Of a stretch of DNA of 5,014 nt, positions 1 to 5,014 are shown piece after piece. The first letter of the stretch is position 1. Each line of letters starts with the position of its first letter. Origin of the DNA: Armatimonadota bacterium (GTDB taxonomy: Bacteria > Armatimonadota > Fimbriimonadia > Fimbriimonadales > Fimbriimonadaceae); the NCBI GenBank assembly GCA_023428805.1, contig JAEYWW010000067.1, positions 1-5,014 on the forward strand, read 5' to 3'. Both the position numbers and the translations under genes were made by a program. The notes below the pieces were generated by a model, which was given only the letters and a program-made list of their open reading frames with translations, ran no database searches and was not told where the DNA came from.

Positions 1-1
1 T

Positions 2-351
2 TGGTGGAGGCGCGGGGAATTGAACCCCGTTCCAAAACTGTCGTATCCGCAACATCCACGAGCGTCTCCCTCAATTAAATTTTCGTCGCCAGACGATGCC
101 CAAGGGCAGGCTTTCCGGCGCTTAGCCTGATTGTTTTAGTCCTTGCGGCTCCAGGCGGAAGCCTTCGGACGAGTCGGATTTGGCTACGCTGAAATGAGTC
201 TGACCGACTTAGACCCAAGTTGCGCGCGGTGATTAGGCCGCGTAAGCGAAGTTGTTGTTCGCAGTTGCTTTTTTGCCGCTTTTTACGAGGCCAGCGGCGC
301 CTCGGCTCGCAGTCGTGGAGCGAGTCAGCTCTGTCGAAGCCTGACGCCCCC
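2..351 (-). ncRNA. ssrA: transfer-messenger RNA (tmRNA), one-piece
   Basis: tmRNA rescues ribosomes stalled on broken mRNAs, acting first as alanyl-tRNA and then as a short mRNA that adds a degradation tag. On the minus strand the gene begins GGGGGCG (345-351), which pairs with CGCCTCC near the 3' end (one G-U pair). This is followed by discriminator A and an encoded CCA ending at position 2. The T arm is clear: a 5-bp CGGGG/CCCCG stem (13-17 with 25-29) closes a 7-base loop with the GTTCAANNC-type signature. After the 5' GGCTTCGAC segment comes a conserved CTCGTAAAAAGC-type stretch and A6, then the tag frame. At 350 nt it has normal one-piece length. There is no sign of a split or circularly permuted gene. 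The left window edge cuts off the DNA just downstream of the 3' end, so an element integrated there could not be seen. Confidence 0.97.
233..262 (-). other. tmRNA tag-peptide reading frame (ANNNFAYAA, stop)
   Basis: Within the tmRNA, the frame GCG AAC AAC AAC TTC GCT TAC GCG GCC TAA encodes a nine-residue tag ending in the AA that ClpXP-type proteases recognise. I chose GCG at 260-262 as the resume codon by alignment to the E. coli arrangement. There the A6 run is followed by UAGUC and the resume codon GCA; here A6 is followed by GCAACT and GCG, which keeps the A at position -4 before the resume codon. Starting two codons earlier, at GCA, would give ATANNNFAYAA and cannot be fully excluded. 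The choice of resume codon is inference; the stop and the hydrophobic AYAA end are seen directly. Confidence 0.88.
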
Positions 352-362
352 AACGTGTCACT

Positions 363-368
363 ATTATA
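363..368 (-). promoter_or_regulatory. -10 box of the ssrA promoter
   Basis: The minus strand reads a perfect TATAAT, 11 bases before the mature 5' end of tmRNA. That leaves room for a start point about five bases upstream of the mature end, as expected for a short leader removed by RNase P. No good TTGACA-like -35 box is visible 16-18 bases upstream. The hexamer sits between two 5-bp arms, GTGTC (355-359) and GACAC (369-373), that form an inverted repeat. Confidence 0.65.
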
Positions 369-425
369 GACACTTGTCGGCTTTTCTCCGTTCCAAGGAT
401 AGGGAGATTGCGGAAGTTGTGGACT

Positions 426-878
426 ATGCCGCAGATTGTCAAGGAAATTTGGCTGCCCGCTGCGCCAGCGGAAGTTTGGGATCGGCACTCGACGGCCGAG
501 GCTCTCGTTGACCTGTCACCGGATGCAAACAAGCTGAAGCTCCTCCTGCCGGAAGCGCATGTTGCCGAGGATGCCATTCATCGTTTTCGGGTTCATATCC
601 TGGGAATTCCGTTTCTCTGGGAAGCGAAGATCACAGAAGTCTCCCGCCCTCTTCAATTCCGTGACACGGCGCAGAGAAGCATCTTCGCACATTGGTCGCA
701 TCTGCATGAGTTCATTCCGGAGCGGGGAGGCACTCTGCTTCGGGACACCGTGGACTATACGCCGCCACTGGGATTCCTTGGAAAGATTGCCGACAATCTT
801 TTTATCCGAAGGATGCTCGAATCCATGTGGCGGCATCGCCATCAAGTTCTTCAGCGTTGGTTTACAAAAGAAACTTGA
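426..878 (+). CDS. SRPBCC (START-like / polyketide cyclase-type) domain protein
   Basis: This 150-residue protein is probably a soluble cytoplasmic ligand-binding domain of the SRPBCC superfamily. Family features seen are the N-terminal strand with VKEIWLPAAPAEVW (residues 5-18), the SP.AN segment at 31-35, and a beta-rich centre. A GGTLLRDTVDYTPPLG stretch follows at 101-116, then the amphipathic C-terminal helix FIRRMLESMWRHRHQVLQRWF (126-146, with a break from the preceding GK.ADNL). Length is typical of a single-domain member. I chose ATG at 426, which has a GGAAG ribosome site (412-416) nine bases upstream. An in-frame TTG at 408 would add six residues but has its purine-rich site only one base away. 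It is transcribed divergently from ssrA and lies 55 bases before the DUF3592 gene. The ligand and reaction cannot be told from the sequence. The superfamily call is firm; any specific function would be a guess. Confidence 0.82.
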   Translation: MPQIVKEIWLPAAPAEVWDRHSTAEALVDLSPDANKLKLLLPEAHVAEDAIHRFRVHILGIPFLWEAKITEVSRPLQFRDTAQRSIFAHWSHLHEFIPERGGTLLRDTVDYTPPLGFLGKIADNLFIRRMLESMWRHRHQVLQRWFTKET

Positions 879-920
879 CTCTGAGAGTGGCTGCTGGCCA
901 TGATTGTGGAAAACGTCTTT

Positions 921-929
921 GGGGGAAGG
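921..929 (+). promoter_or_regulatory. ribosome binding site of the DUF3592 gene
   Basis: GGGGGAAGG lies four bases before the ATG at 934 (seven from the GGGGGA part). It decides in favour of that start over the upstream TTG at 904. Confidence 0.6.
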
Positions 930-933
930 CGAA

Positions 934-1467
934 ATGCTGGCAAATATCGCAACGTTTCTTTTGGTTCTCTTCGGGCTGGCAGGCATGGTGGTCTGCCTCA
1001 AAAAGCTCTCGCAAAACCGGGCTACTGGCCGATGGCCGACTGTTCCCGGCCGAGTCATCGAATCGATGGTGAAGACCGTCGGGTTCGGAGAAGATGCCCG
1101 ACACCGGGCCGAAGTTGTGTACGAATATGAGGTCGCGGACAAGAAGCATCAGAGCGGCCGCATCGCATTCCAGGACGATTTGAGCGATGCCAACCTCACC
1201 CAGAAGGAAGCCGACGCCCTCGTCAAGAAGTACTCAGTGGGAGAATCCGTCAAGGTTTATTACGATCCCGCCGATGCCCGCGAATCCCTTTTGGAGCCGA
1301 AGCTCAACACAACGGTGTATATGGCGATGGTGGCCTTTCTGGTACTCACGGCAGGGACGCTCTGGTGGAGGATCGCTGTCTTCGGACGGCCCGAATTGAG
1401 CCCAACCCAGATTCGGGATGAGATGCAGAACCGCAGCGCTCCTCAGAAACCTGATTCTGAACAATAA
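934..1467 (+). CDS. DUF3592-type membrane protein with two transmembrane helices
   Basis: This 177-residue protein has a hydrophobic helix at residues 4-22, a mixed-charge soluble domain at about 30-125, a second hydrophobic helix at about 128-148, and a polar C-terminal tail. The soluble domain shows the pattern I associate with DUF3592. It has W.TVPGRVIES near 34-44, a VVYEYEV strand at 61-67, a GRIAFQDD strand at 75-82 and an alanine-rich helix. It ends in VGESVKVYYDPADARESLLEP at 102-122, split here around the YYDP core. The domain probably sits outside the cytoplasmic membrane between the two helices; this is inference from topology. ATG at 934 follows a strong GGGGGAAGG site (921-929). 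A TTG at 904 would add ten residues without hydrophobic character. The family's biochemical role is not established. Confidence 0.78.
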   Translation: MLANIATFLLVLFGLAGMVVCLKKLSQNRATGRWPTVPGRVIESMVKTVGFGEDARHRAEVVYEYEVADKKHQSGRIAFQDDLSDANLTQKEADALVKKYSVGESVKVYYDPADARESLLEPKLNTTVYMAMVAFLVLTAGTLWWRIAVFGRPELSPTQIRDEMQNRSAPQKPDSEQ

Positions 1468-1531
1468 GCCGCACCCTGCGTCATAGACCGCAAGAGATGC
1501 TTTGCGCCGGGAAGCGTAAGGCAGGTGGATT

Positions 1532-2335
1532 ATGTCCTTCAGCGCCTTGCTTGCGGTCGCTCTGATCGGCCAAGCCAGCCAGACTCCTCATAGCGAGGTG
1601 TCGCTGATCTCAAGCGTTTCAAAGTTCCAGAGTGGCGCGCCATTCTGGGCGGCAGTCAGATTCAAGATCGAGAAGGACTGGCACATCTACTGGACCAACC
1701 CGGGAGACACGGGCGAGCCGACGAACATCAAATGGCAGGTTCCAACGGGCTGGAAAGTGGAGCCGCAAAGATGGCTGCCCCCCAAGAAAGTGCTGACCGG
1801 AGACATCGTCTCTTATGCGTATGAAAGTGAGGCCCTATTCCTCGCAAAAATTACCCCGCCCGCCAAGGCCAAGGCCGGAGACATCAAGGTCAGCGCGACT
1901 TGGCTGATCTGCAAGGATGTCTGCCTGAAAGCGTCGAAGGAATTGAAGCTCTCCCTTCAACCAGCGGCCAAAGCGGCTGTCAACAAATCTGGTGCGGACC
2001 TGATCCAGAAGGCGAGAACTCAACTTCCAGCGTCAGCATCGGGCTGGACATTTTCGGCCAGACGCCAGAACGGTGCCGTGATCTTCAAGGGAGGACACCC
2101 CTCGATGACCGTCAACCCCGCAGGGGCATATTTCTATTCTTCAGAGCCCGCAGTTCTGGATCATGGAGCGGCTCAAACGTTTCGCCCCGCCAGCAAATCC
2201 TTCTCAGTTCAACTCACTGAATCTGAATTTGCATCCGCTCCCGCCAAACGCCTGCGGGGAGTCCTTGTTCCACCGGCGGGCAAGACATGGCCGAAGGGAA
2301 CCAAATCGCTTTACATCGACATTCCGATCCAATAA
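1532..2335 (+). CDS. secreted stand-alone DsbD N-terminal (DsbD-alpha/ScsB-like) domain protein
   Basis: This 267-residue protein resembles the periplasmic N-terminal domain of DsbD/ScsB thiol:disulfide interchange proteins. That domain takes electrons from the membrane core and passes them to periplasmic partners. The hallmark segments are present in order: WHIYWTNPGDTGEPTNIKW (50-68), a WLPPKK..TGDIVSYAYE segment (81-98) and WLICKDVCLK (124-133). The two cysteines C127 and C131 form the CxxxC redox pair usual for the ScsB-like branch. Residues 1-17 form a short hydrophobic leader without Lys or Arg. The start is well fixed because an in-frame TAA at 1517-1519 leaves no other usual start codon upstream. 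There is no eight-helix DsbD membrane core and no C-terminal thioredoxin domain. The remaining C-terminal 120 residues are beta-rich and contain no further cysteine. The redoxin gene starts 17 bases downstream, which suggests a shared operon and possibly a functional pair. Confidence 0.85.
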   Translation: MSFSALLAVALIGQASQTPHSEVSLISSVSKFQSGAPFWAAVRFKIEKDWHIYWTNPGDTGEPTNIKWQVPTGWKVEPQRWLPPKKVLTGDIVSYAYESEALFLAKITPPAKAKAGDIKVSATWLICKDVCLKASKELKLSLQPAAKAAVNKSGADLIQKARTQLPASASGWTFSARRQNGAVIFKGGHPSMTVNPAGAYFYSSEPAVLDHGAAQTFRPASKSFSVQLTESEFASAPAKRLRGVLVPPAGKTWPKGTKSLYIDIPIQ

Positions 2336-2336
2336 C

Positions 2337-2342
2337 AAGGAG
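2337..2342 (+). promoter_or_regulatory. ribosome binding site of the redoxin gene
   Basis: A consensus AAGGAG sits directly after the stop of the preceding gene and ten bases before the ATG at 2353. It marks that ATG as the start rather than an in-frame ATG at 2287 inside the preceding gene, and supports reinitiation within an operon. Confidence 0.75.
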
Positions 2343-2352
2343 ACCAGAAAAC

Positions 2353-2955
2353 ATGACATTTGCAGCCATCGCCCTCATGACCTCAGCCACCCTGGCCCCT
2401 CAGGGCGGAGCACGAGCCGAGGTCAAAGCCCAAGTCGGCAAAGAAGCCCCAGTCTTCAGCCTTCCCAGCACCGCCAACAAGACGGTGACTCTCGATGAAT
2501 TCAAGGGCAAGTACGTTGTTCTTGAGTGGACCAACCACGGATGCCCGGTTGTTGCCGGACACTACAACAGCGGAAACATGCAGAAGCAGCAGGCCGCGGC
2601 GAAGGACATGGACGTGGTCTGGCTCAGCATCGTCTCCAGCAAGCCCGGCTCCCAGGGAGCGGTCTCTCCCGAAGAGGGAGAGGCCATCCGAAAGGAGAAG
2701 AGATTCAACAGCGCGGCCACCCTGCTCGATCCTTCTGGCGCAACTGGCAAAACCTATGGGGCCAGGACAACACCCCATATGTATGTCATCGACCCCAAAG
2801 GTGTGCTGATCTACAACGGCGCGATTGACGACAACGCCCGGGGCGACAAAGCCGCTCCCCGCCAGCATGTCCTCGAAGCCCTCAAGGAAGCGATGGCGGG
2901 CAAGGAAGTGTCGGTCAAAACCAGCCAGCCCTACGGCTGCGGCATCAAGTACTAA
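2353..2955 (+). CDS. secreted redoxin (AhpC/TSA or thioredoxin-like) domain protein
   Basis: This 200-residue protein has a leader of about 22 residues (hydrophobic, ending in an ARA-type site near 20-22), followed by a thioredoxin fold. The fold opens with VGKEAPVFSLPS (28-39) and VTLDEFKGKYVVLEW (45-59). The active-site region is NHGCPVVAGHYNSGNMQ (61-77), followed by DVVWLSI (87-93). A cis-proline motif ARTTPHMYVIDPKG (137-150) and a GAIDDN strand (156-161) come later. The single active-site cysteine C64 is followed by PVV, so the CxxC resolving cysteine is absent. A second cysteine, C196, lies in PYGCGIKY at the extreme C terminus, a tail I recognise as common in this redoxin subfamily. 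C64 may act as a peroxidatic-type cysteine, with C196 or the DsbD-N-like neighbour as reductant; this is inference. No specific substrate can be named. Confidence 0.85.
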   Translation: MTFAAIALMTSATLAPQGGARAEVKAQVGKEAPVFSLPSTANKTVTLDEFKGKYVVLEWTNHGCPVVAGHYNSGNMQKQQAAAKDMDVVWLSIVSSKPGSQGAVSPEEGEAIRKEKRFNSAATLLDPSGATGKTYGARTTPHMYVIDPKGVLIYNGAIDDNARGDKAAPRQHVLEALKEAMAGKEVSVKTSQPYGCGIKY

Positions 2956-3602
2956 GAATCGACCCAGAACGCTGATTTGACGTGCGGATTCAGGAGGGTG
3001 CGTTCCAGCGCACCCTCCTTGCCGTATAGCTCCACTTCCACCGCGAGTTCGGCTCCTTCCTCCACAATCCGCACTGATTCCACGGTCCACCTGTGCTCCA
3101 TTTGGAACTGCTCCAGGACTGTGTAGAGCACTTCGCGGCTGTCGATGACGATTCGGATCACCCGCTTCTTATTGCTCTTGATGAATTTCCGCTCCGCCTT
3201 CTGGACAATGGAGAGAGTGAACAAGGAAAGGATGGTCGCGCAGACCGCTATCGTCAAAAACGGGCCGCCCATGCTCACGGCCATGCCGATCGCGCTCACC
3301 CCCCACAGGCTCGCGGCGGTGGTCAGTCCCTTGACGTCCATGCCGACTCTCAGAATCGCACCCGCGCAGAGGAATCCGACACCCGTGACAATCTGTGCCG
3401 CGATGCGGCCCGGATCACCGCCGATCTGGCGGCTGACTTCGGTGAAGAGGACGACGCCGAGAACCAGCAGCATATGGGTGCGAACACCCGCCGGATGCCC
3501 CTGAACATCCCGTTCCCAACCGATGGCGCCGCCCAAAACAACGGCGACTCCGAGCTTCAGAAGAACCTCCACAACCGACCGATCCCACAAGTTCTCAAAC
3601 AT
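2952..3602 (-). CDS. MgtC/SapB family inner-membrane protein
   Basis: This 216-residue protein has about four to five membrane helices in the N-terminal two thirds and a soluble C-terminal domain (about 147-213) resembling the ACT-like domain of longer MgtC proteins. Family motifs are clear: GGAIGWERD (24-32), HPAGVRTHML (36-45), RIAAQIVTGVGFLCAGAI (66-83) and VKGLTTAASLW (90-100). MgtC of Salmonella is linked to survival in macrophages and low magnesium and inhibits the F1Fo ATPase. Most environmental homologues, probably this one too, have unknown roles in ion or envelope stress, so I give no gene symbol. The ATG at 3600-3602 has a GGAAGG ribosome site (3610-3615) seven bases upstream. The stop codon overlaps the stop of the convergent redoxin gene by three bases. 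The next gene upstream on the same strand ends 111 bases away, so co-transcription is possible but not shown. Confidence 0.92.
   Translation of the reverse strand: MFENLWDRSVVEVLLKLGVAVVLGGAIGWERDVQGHPAGVRTHMLLVLGVVLFTEVSRQIGGDPGRIAAQIVTGVGFLCAGAILRVGMDVKGLTTAASLWGVSAIGMAVSMGGPFLTIAVCATILSLFTLSIVQKAERKFIKSNKKRVIRIVIDSREVLYTVLEQFQMEHRWTVESVRIVEEGAELAVEVELYGKEGALERTLLNPHVKSAFWVDS
2992..3019 (+). terminator. perfect 11-bp hairpin, candidate terminator for the plus-strand operon
   Basis: AGGAGGGTGCG (2992-3002) and CGCACCCTCCT (3009-3019) form a perfect 11-bp stem with the six-base loop TTCCAG. The stem starts 36 bases after the redoxin stop codon, the usual place for a terminator. On the plus strand it is followed only by TTGCC, so there is no real U tract and Rho-independent termination would be inefficient. 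The whole hairpin lies within the 3' coding part of the minus-strand mgtC-like gene (codons for KEGALERTLL). The structure is seen directly; the terminator role is inference. Confidence 0.42.
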
Positions 3603-3713
3603 CCGTTCGCCTTCCAGACGTGGCGACCTTGCCGGGAGTTTCTTTCAGCTTGGACGCGCTTGTTTTGAGCAGTCTGTTCCCTGTGGCTCCTCTCCCCGGA
3701 CAAAGAGCATGGG
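3603..3713. other. intergenic gap between the TPR gene and the mgtC-like gene
   Basis: The 111 bases hold the GGAAGG ribosome site of the mgtC-like gene (3610-3615). I see no convincing hairpin with a T tract and no clear sigma-70 promoter, so whether mgtC is read through from the TPR gene stays open. The -1 frame of the TPR gene stays open across the whole gap, to a stop at 3595-3597. Confidence 0.4.
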
Positions 3714-4913
3714 TCAAGAAGAAGCCTGACGCAGCAAGTTCTCGGCTTTCTCCTGATTGAACTTGTCGCCCACGTCGCGAAAAATCTCCCGGGCGAGCTG
3801 CAGGGCTTCGACCGCTTCCCGTTTTTTTTTCATGTCGAGCAGGACGCTTCCGATATCCATCTGCACCAGTCCGATCCAGCGACGGGAGTCTTTCTCTTCC
3901 CAATATTTCAGGCAATCCTTCAGTTCATCGAGGGCCTTTTCGGATTTGCCCTCGCGGTGATGGACCATCGCGAGTCGGCCCCGGACGTCCACGACCATGT
4001 CGGGCGCGTCCAGCTTCGAGAGATTCACCAGGCACTCGGCGAAGAAGTCCTTGGCCGCATCGTAGTCGCCCTGCTCGTAGGCCACGCTGCCTTGGCCCCG
4101 GATCGCCATGGTCTCCATGGTGGTGAGATTATGCTTCCTGCTCAGCTCTTCCGATTCTTGGAAGTTGCGTTTGGCGTGGTCGAGCTTGCCGATCCTGAGC
4201 TGCAGATTGCCGATGGCTTCCAGCATTTCCGGCACATGCCCGTCTCGGTTGAGCTTGCGGTAGATCTCCAACGCACCGAGGAACTCCGCTTCGGCTGCGT
4301 GAAGATTGCCTTCGGCGGCATCAATGTCTCCCAATTGGCGCAGCGCTCCTGCCTGTCGGGTGGCGCTGTCGTGGCGGCGGGCCAGAACGACGACGAGGTT
4401 GGTCTGCTCTCTTGCCTCCTGCAATCTTCCTTGCTGATAAAGGGTTTCGCCGCGCTTCAGCGCCGCATCGGCCTCAGCTCGCCAGCGGGGAGCCCGCTGT
4501 TCATTCCATTGGAGGACCGCCCAGCCAAGGGCGAGGAGGCATCCGGCGGCCAGGATGCCCAGCCAGAGCTTGTGATGGGAGCCCGAAGGTGCAGGGGGAG
4601 GGGCTGCTTCATCAAGAGGATCAGATTTCTCCTCGGCGGCTGGAGGCTGCAGATCGCCTTCGCTCAGCTCCAATCCAACACTGAGGAAGGCGGTGGCGAG
4701 GCTGCTGCGGTCAACGCCTTCGGACTTGAAGATTTTTTCGACCGTTGAGGGGCTCAGACCACCGAGCAGTTCTGCCCTGGCTTCACGGGTCAGCTTCCTG
4801 CCGGGGGATGTCTCCTGCCATGTCGTGACAACCGCCGCTTCCAGCCGCGCCAACGCCTCCGGCGTCAACTTCACCGCGCGGTTTCGACGCCGCCCCAAGC
4901 CTCCCTGCCCCAT
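3714..4913 (-). CDS. membrane-anchored HTH-TPR protein (N-terminal helix-turn-helix-like domain, one TM helix, TPR repeats)
   Basis: From the ATG at 4913 the protein is 399 residues. Residues 15-85 begin KLTPEALARLEAAV and continue through KLTREARAELLGGLSPSTVEKIF to GVDRSSLATAFLSVGLEL. This matches the small HTH domain that precedes other modules in many cyanobacterial and planctomycete-type signalling proteins. An acidic, proline-rich linker (86-114) leads to one transmembrane helix (about 115-136). After it come about six TPR units near 148-181, 184-221, 228-261, 266-301, 308-341 and 346-383, with the usual G-Y/L-A-A spacing (for example YEQGDYDAAKDFF). The likely layout is a cytoplasmic HTH and external TPR domain, or the reverse. 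Start choice is uncertain: TTG at 4943 has an AGGGGA site seven bases upstream, TTG at 4961 has a close AAGG, and the ATG has an AGGG only two bases away. All alternatives lie before the HTH domain. The specific target is unknown. Confidence 0.8.
   Translation of the reverse strand: MGQGGLGRRRNRAVKLTPEALARLEAAVVTTWQETSPGRKLTREARAELLGGLSPSTVEKIFKSEGVDRSSLATAFLSVGLELSEGDLQPPAAEEKSDPLDEAAPPPAPSGSHHKLWLGILAAGCLLALGWAVLQWNEQRAPRWRAEADAALKRGETLYQQGRLQEAREQTNLVVVLARRHDSATRQAGALRQLGDIDAAEGNLHAAEAEFLGALEIYRKLNRDGHVPEMLEAIGNLQLRIGKLDHAKRNFQESEELSRKHNLTTMETMAIRGQGSVAYEQGDYDAAKDFFAECLVNLSKLDAPDMVVDVRGRLAMVHHREGKSEKALDELKDCLKYWEEKDSRRWIGLVQMDIGSVLLDMKKKREAVEALQLAREIFRDVGDKFNQEKAENLLRQASS
3822..3830 (-). 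repeat. A9 homopolymer within the TPR gene
   Basis: Read on the minus strand, ATG is followed by nine A residues (three AAA Lys codons) and CGG, in the sixth TPR repeat. Runs of this length are prone to polymerase or ribosome slippage. A -1 shift here would replace the last 35 residues by 75 different ones and move the stop to 3595-3597. Confidence 0.9.
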
Positions 4914-4978
4914 TTCCCTAGGTGAATTTTCTACCCCACCCAACGCTCTGTCCCCTGCCAAAAACCTTCTGAGTTAAG

Positions 4979-5005
4979 CCAACTTAAGCCGATTTCTTAA
5001 GTTGG
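4979..5005. repeat. 10-bp perfect inverted repeat upstream of the HTH-TPR gene
   Basis: CCAACTTAAG (4979-4988) and CTTAAGTTGG (4996-5005) are perfect inverted copies separated by seven bases. The first arm overlaps a direct repeat: TTAAGCC occurs at 4974-4980 and again at 4984-4990. The site lies 18 to 66 bases upstream of the possible starts of the HTH-TPR gene. It could be an operator, or a weak terminator hairpin of a gene outside the window; there is no T tract. No clear -10/-35 pair could be assigned. Confidence 0.5.
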
Positions 5006-5014
5006 GCGATCTTT

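Noticed and set aside
2..60. Possible integration site at the 3' end of ssrA
   Set aside because: tmRNA 3' ends are frequent targets of integrases, but the DNA beyond the 3' end is outside the window and no second copy of this segment, integrase or phage gene is present inside it.
75..488. Protein-like open frame across the tmRNA gene
   Set aside because: The region is a tmRNA by its acceptor stem, T arm and tag frame; the long frame is accidental.
516..1142. Open frame of 208 codons on the minus strand
   Set aside because: It spans antisense to both the SRPBCC gene and the DUF3592 gene and the gap between them, and shows no recognisable domain.
1489..1506. CGCAA/TTGCG inverted repeat with 8-base loop in the gap before the DsbD-N gene
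   Set aside because: The stem is only five base pairs and has no T tract, so it is too weak to call a terminator or operator.
2383..3090. Open frame of 235 codons on the minus strand
   Set aside because: It is antisense to the redoxin gene and overlaps the mgtC 3' end. The translation is low-complexity Gly/Arg/Ala-rich with no domain, while the plus-strand redoxin motifs are clear.
3957..4748. Open frame of 263 codons on the plus strand
   Set aside because: It lies fully antisense to the HTH-TPR gene, whose domains and repeats are recognisable. Its own translation shows no family pattern and no good ribosome site, so it is a shadow of a GC-rich coding region.
1..5014. CRISPR array, insertion sequence or toxin-antitoxin pair
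   Set aside because: I found no regularly spaced repeats, no transposase-like protein and no small gene pair. The short frames are all in the shadow of larger genes.

Overview
The window carries one structured RNA gene and six protein genes. It looks like a chromosomal core region of a moderately GC-rich bacterium. Bacterial identity is certain from the tmRNA gene, and the secreted disulfide-chemistry proteins suggest a two-membrane cell envelope. The phylum cannot be fixed from this sequence. The gene mix and the short leader peptides without basic residues make me think of Armatimonadota, Verrucomicrobiota or a similar group, but this is a weak impression.

Layout. Positions 2-351 (minus strand) hold a complete one-piece tmRNA gene (ssrA) with an encoded CCA end, a tRNA-like acceptor and T arm, and a tag reading frame ANNNFAYAA. 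Its perfect -10 box lies in a 74-base divergent gap. On the other side of the gap four genes run on the plus strand: an SRPBCC (START-like) domain protein (426-878), a two-helix DUF3592 membrane protein (934-1467), a secreted stand-alone DsbD N-terminal-like domain (1532-2335) and a secreted redoxin/peroxiredoxin-like protein (2353-2955). The last two are 17 bases apart and probably form an envelope thiol-redox operon.

A minus-strand MgtC/SapB family membrane protein (2952-3602) converges on the redoxin gene, and the two stop codons overlap. A strong 11-bp hairpin inside the 3' end of the mgtC-like coding region lies just beyond the redoxin stop and may end plus-strand transcription. Upstream of mgtC, also on the minus strand, is a membrane-anchored protein with an N-terminal helix-turn-helix-like domain, one transmembrane helix and about six TPR repeats (3714-4913). 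It contains a run of nine A residues in its sixth repeat. A 10-bp inverted repeat sits upstream of its start, at the window edge.

I see no mobile element, CRISPR array, phage gene or clearly new multi-gene defence system. The points most worth a second look are the DsbD-N/redoxin pair without a DsbD membrane core, the trans-membrane HTH-TPR protein with its upstream palindrome, the A9 slippage candidate, and the hairpin embedded in antisense coding sequence.
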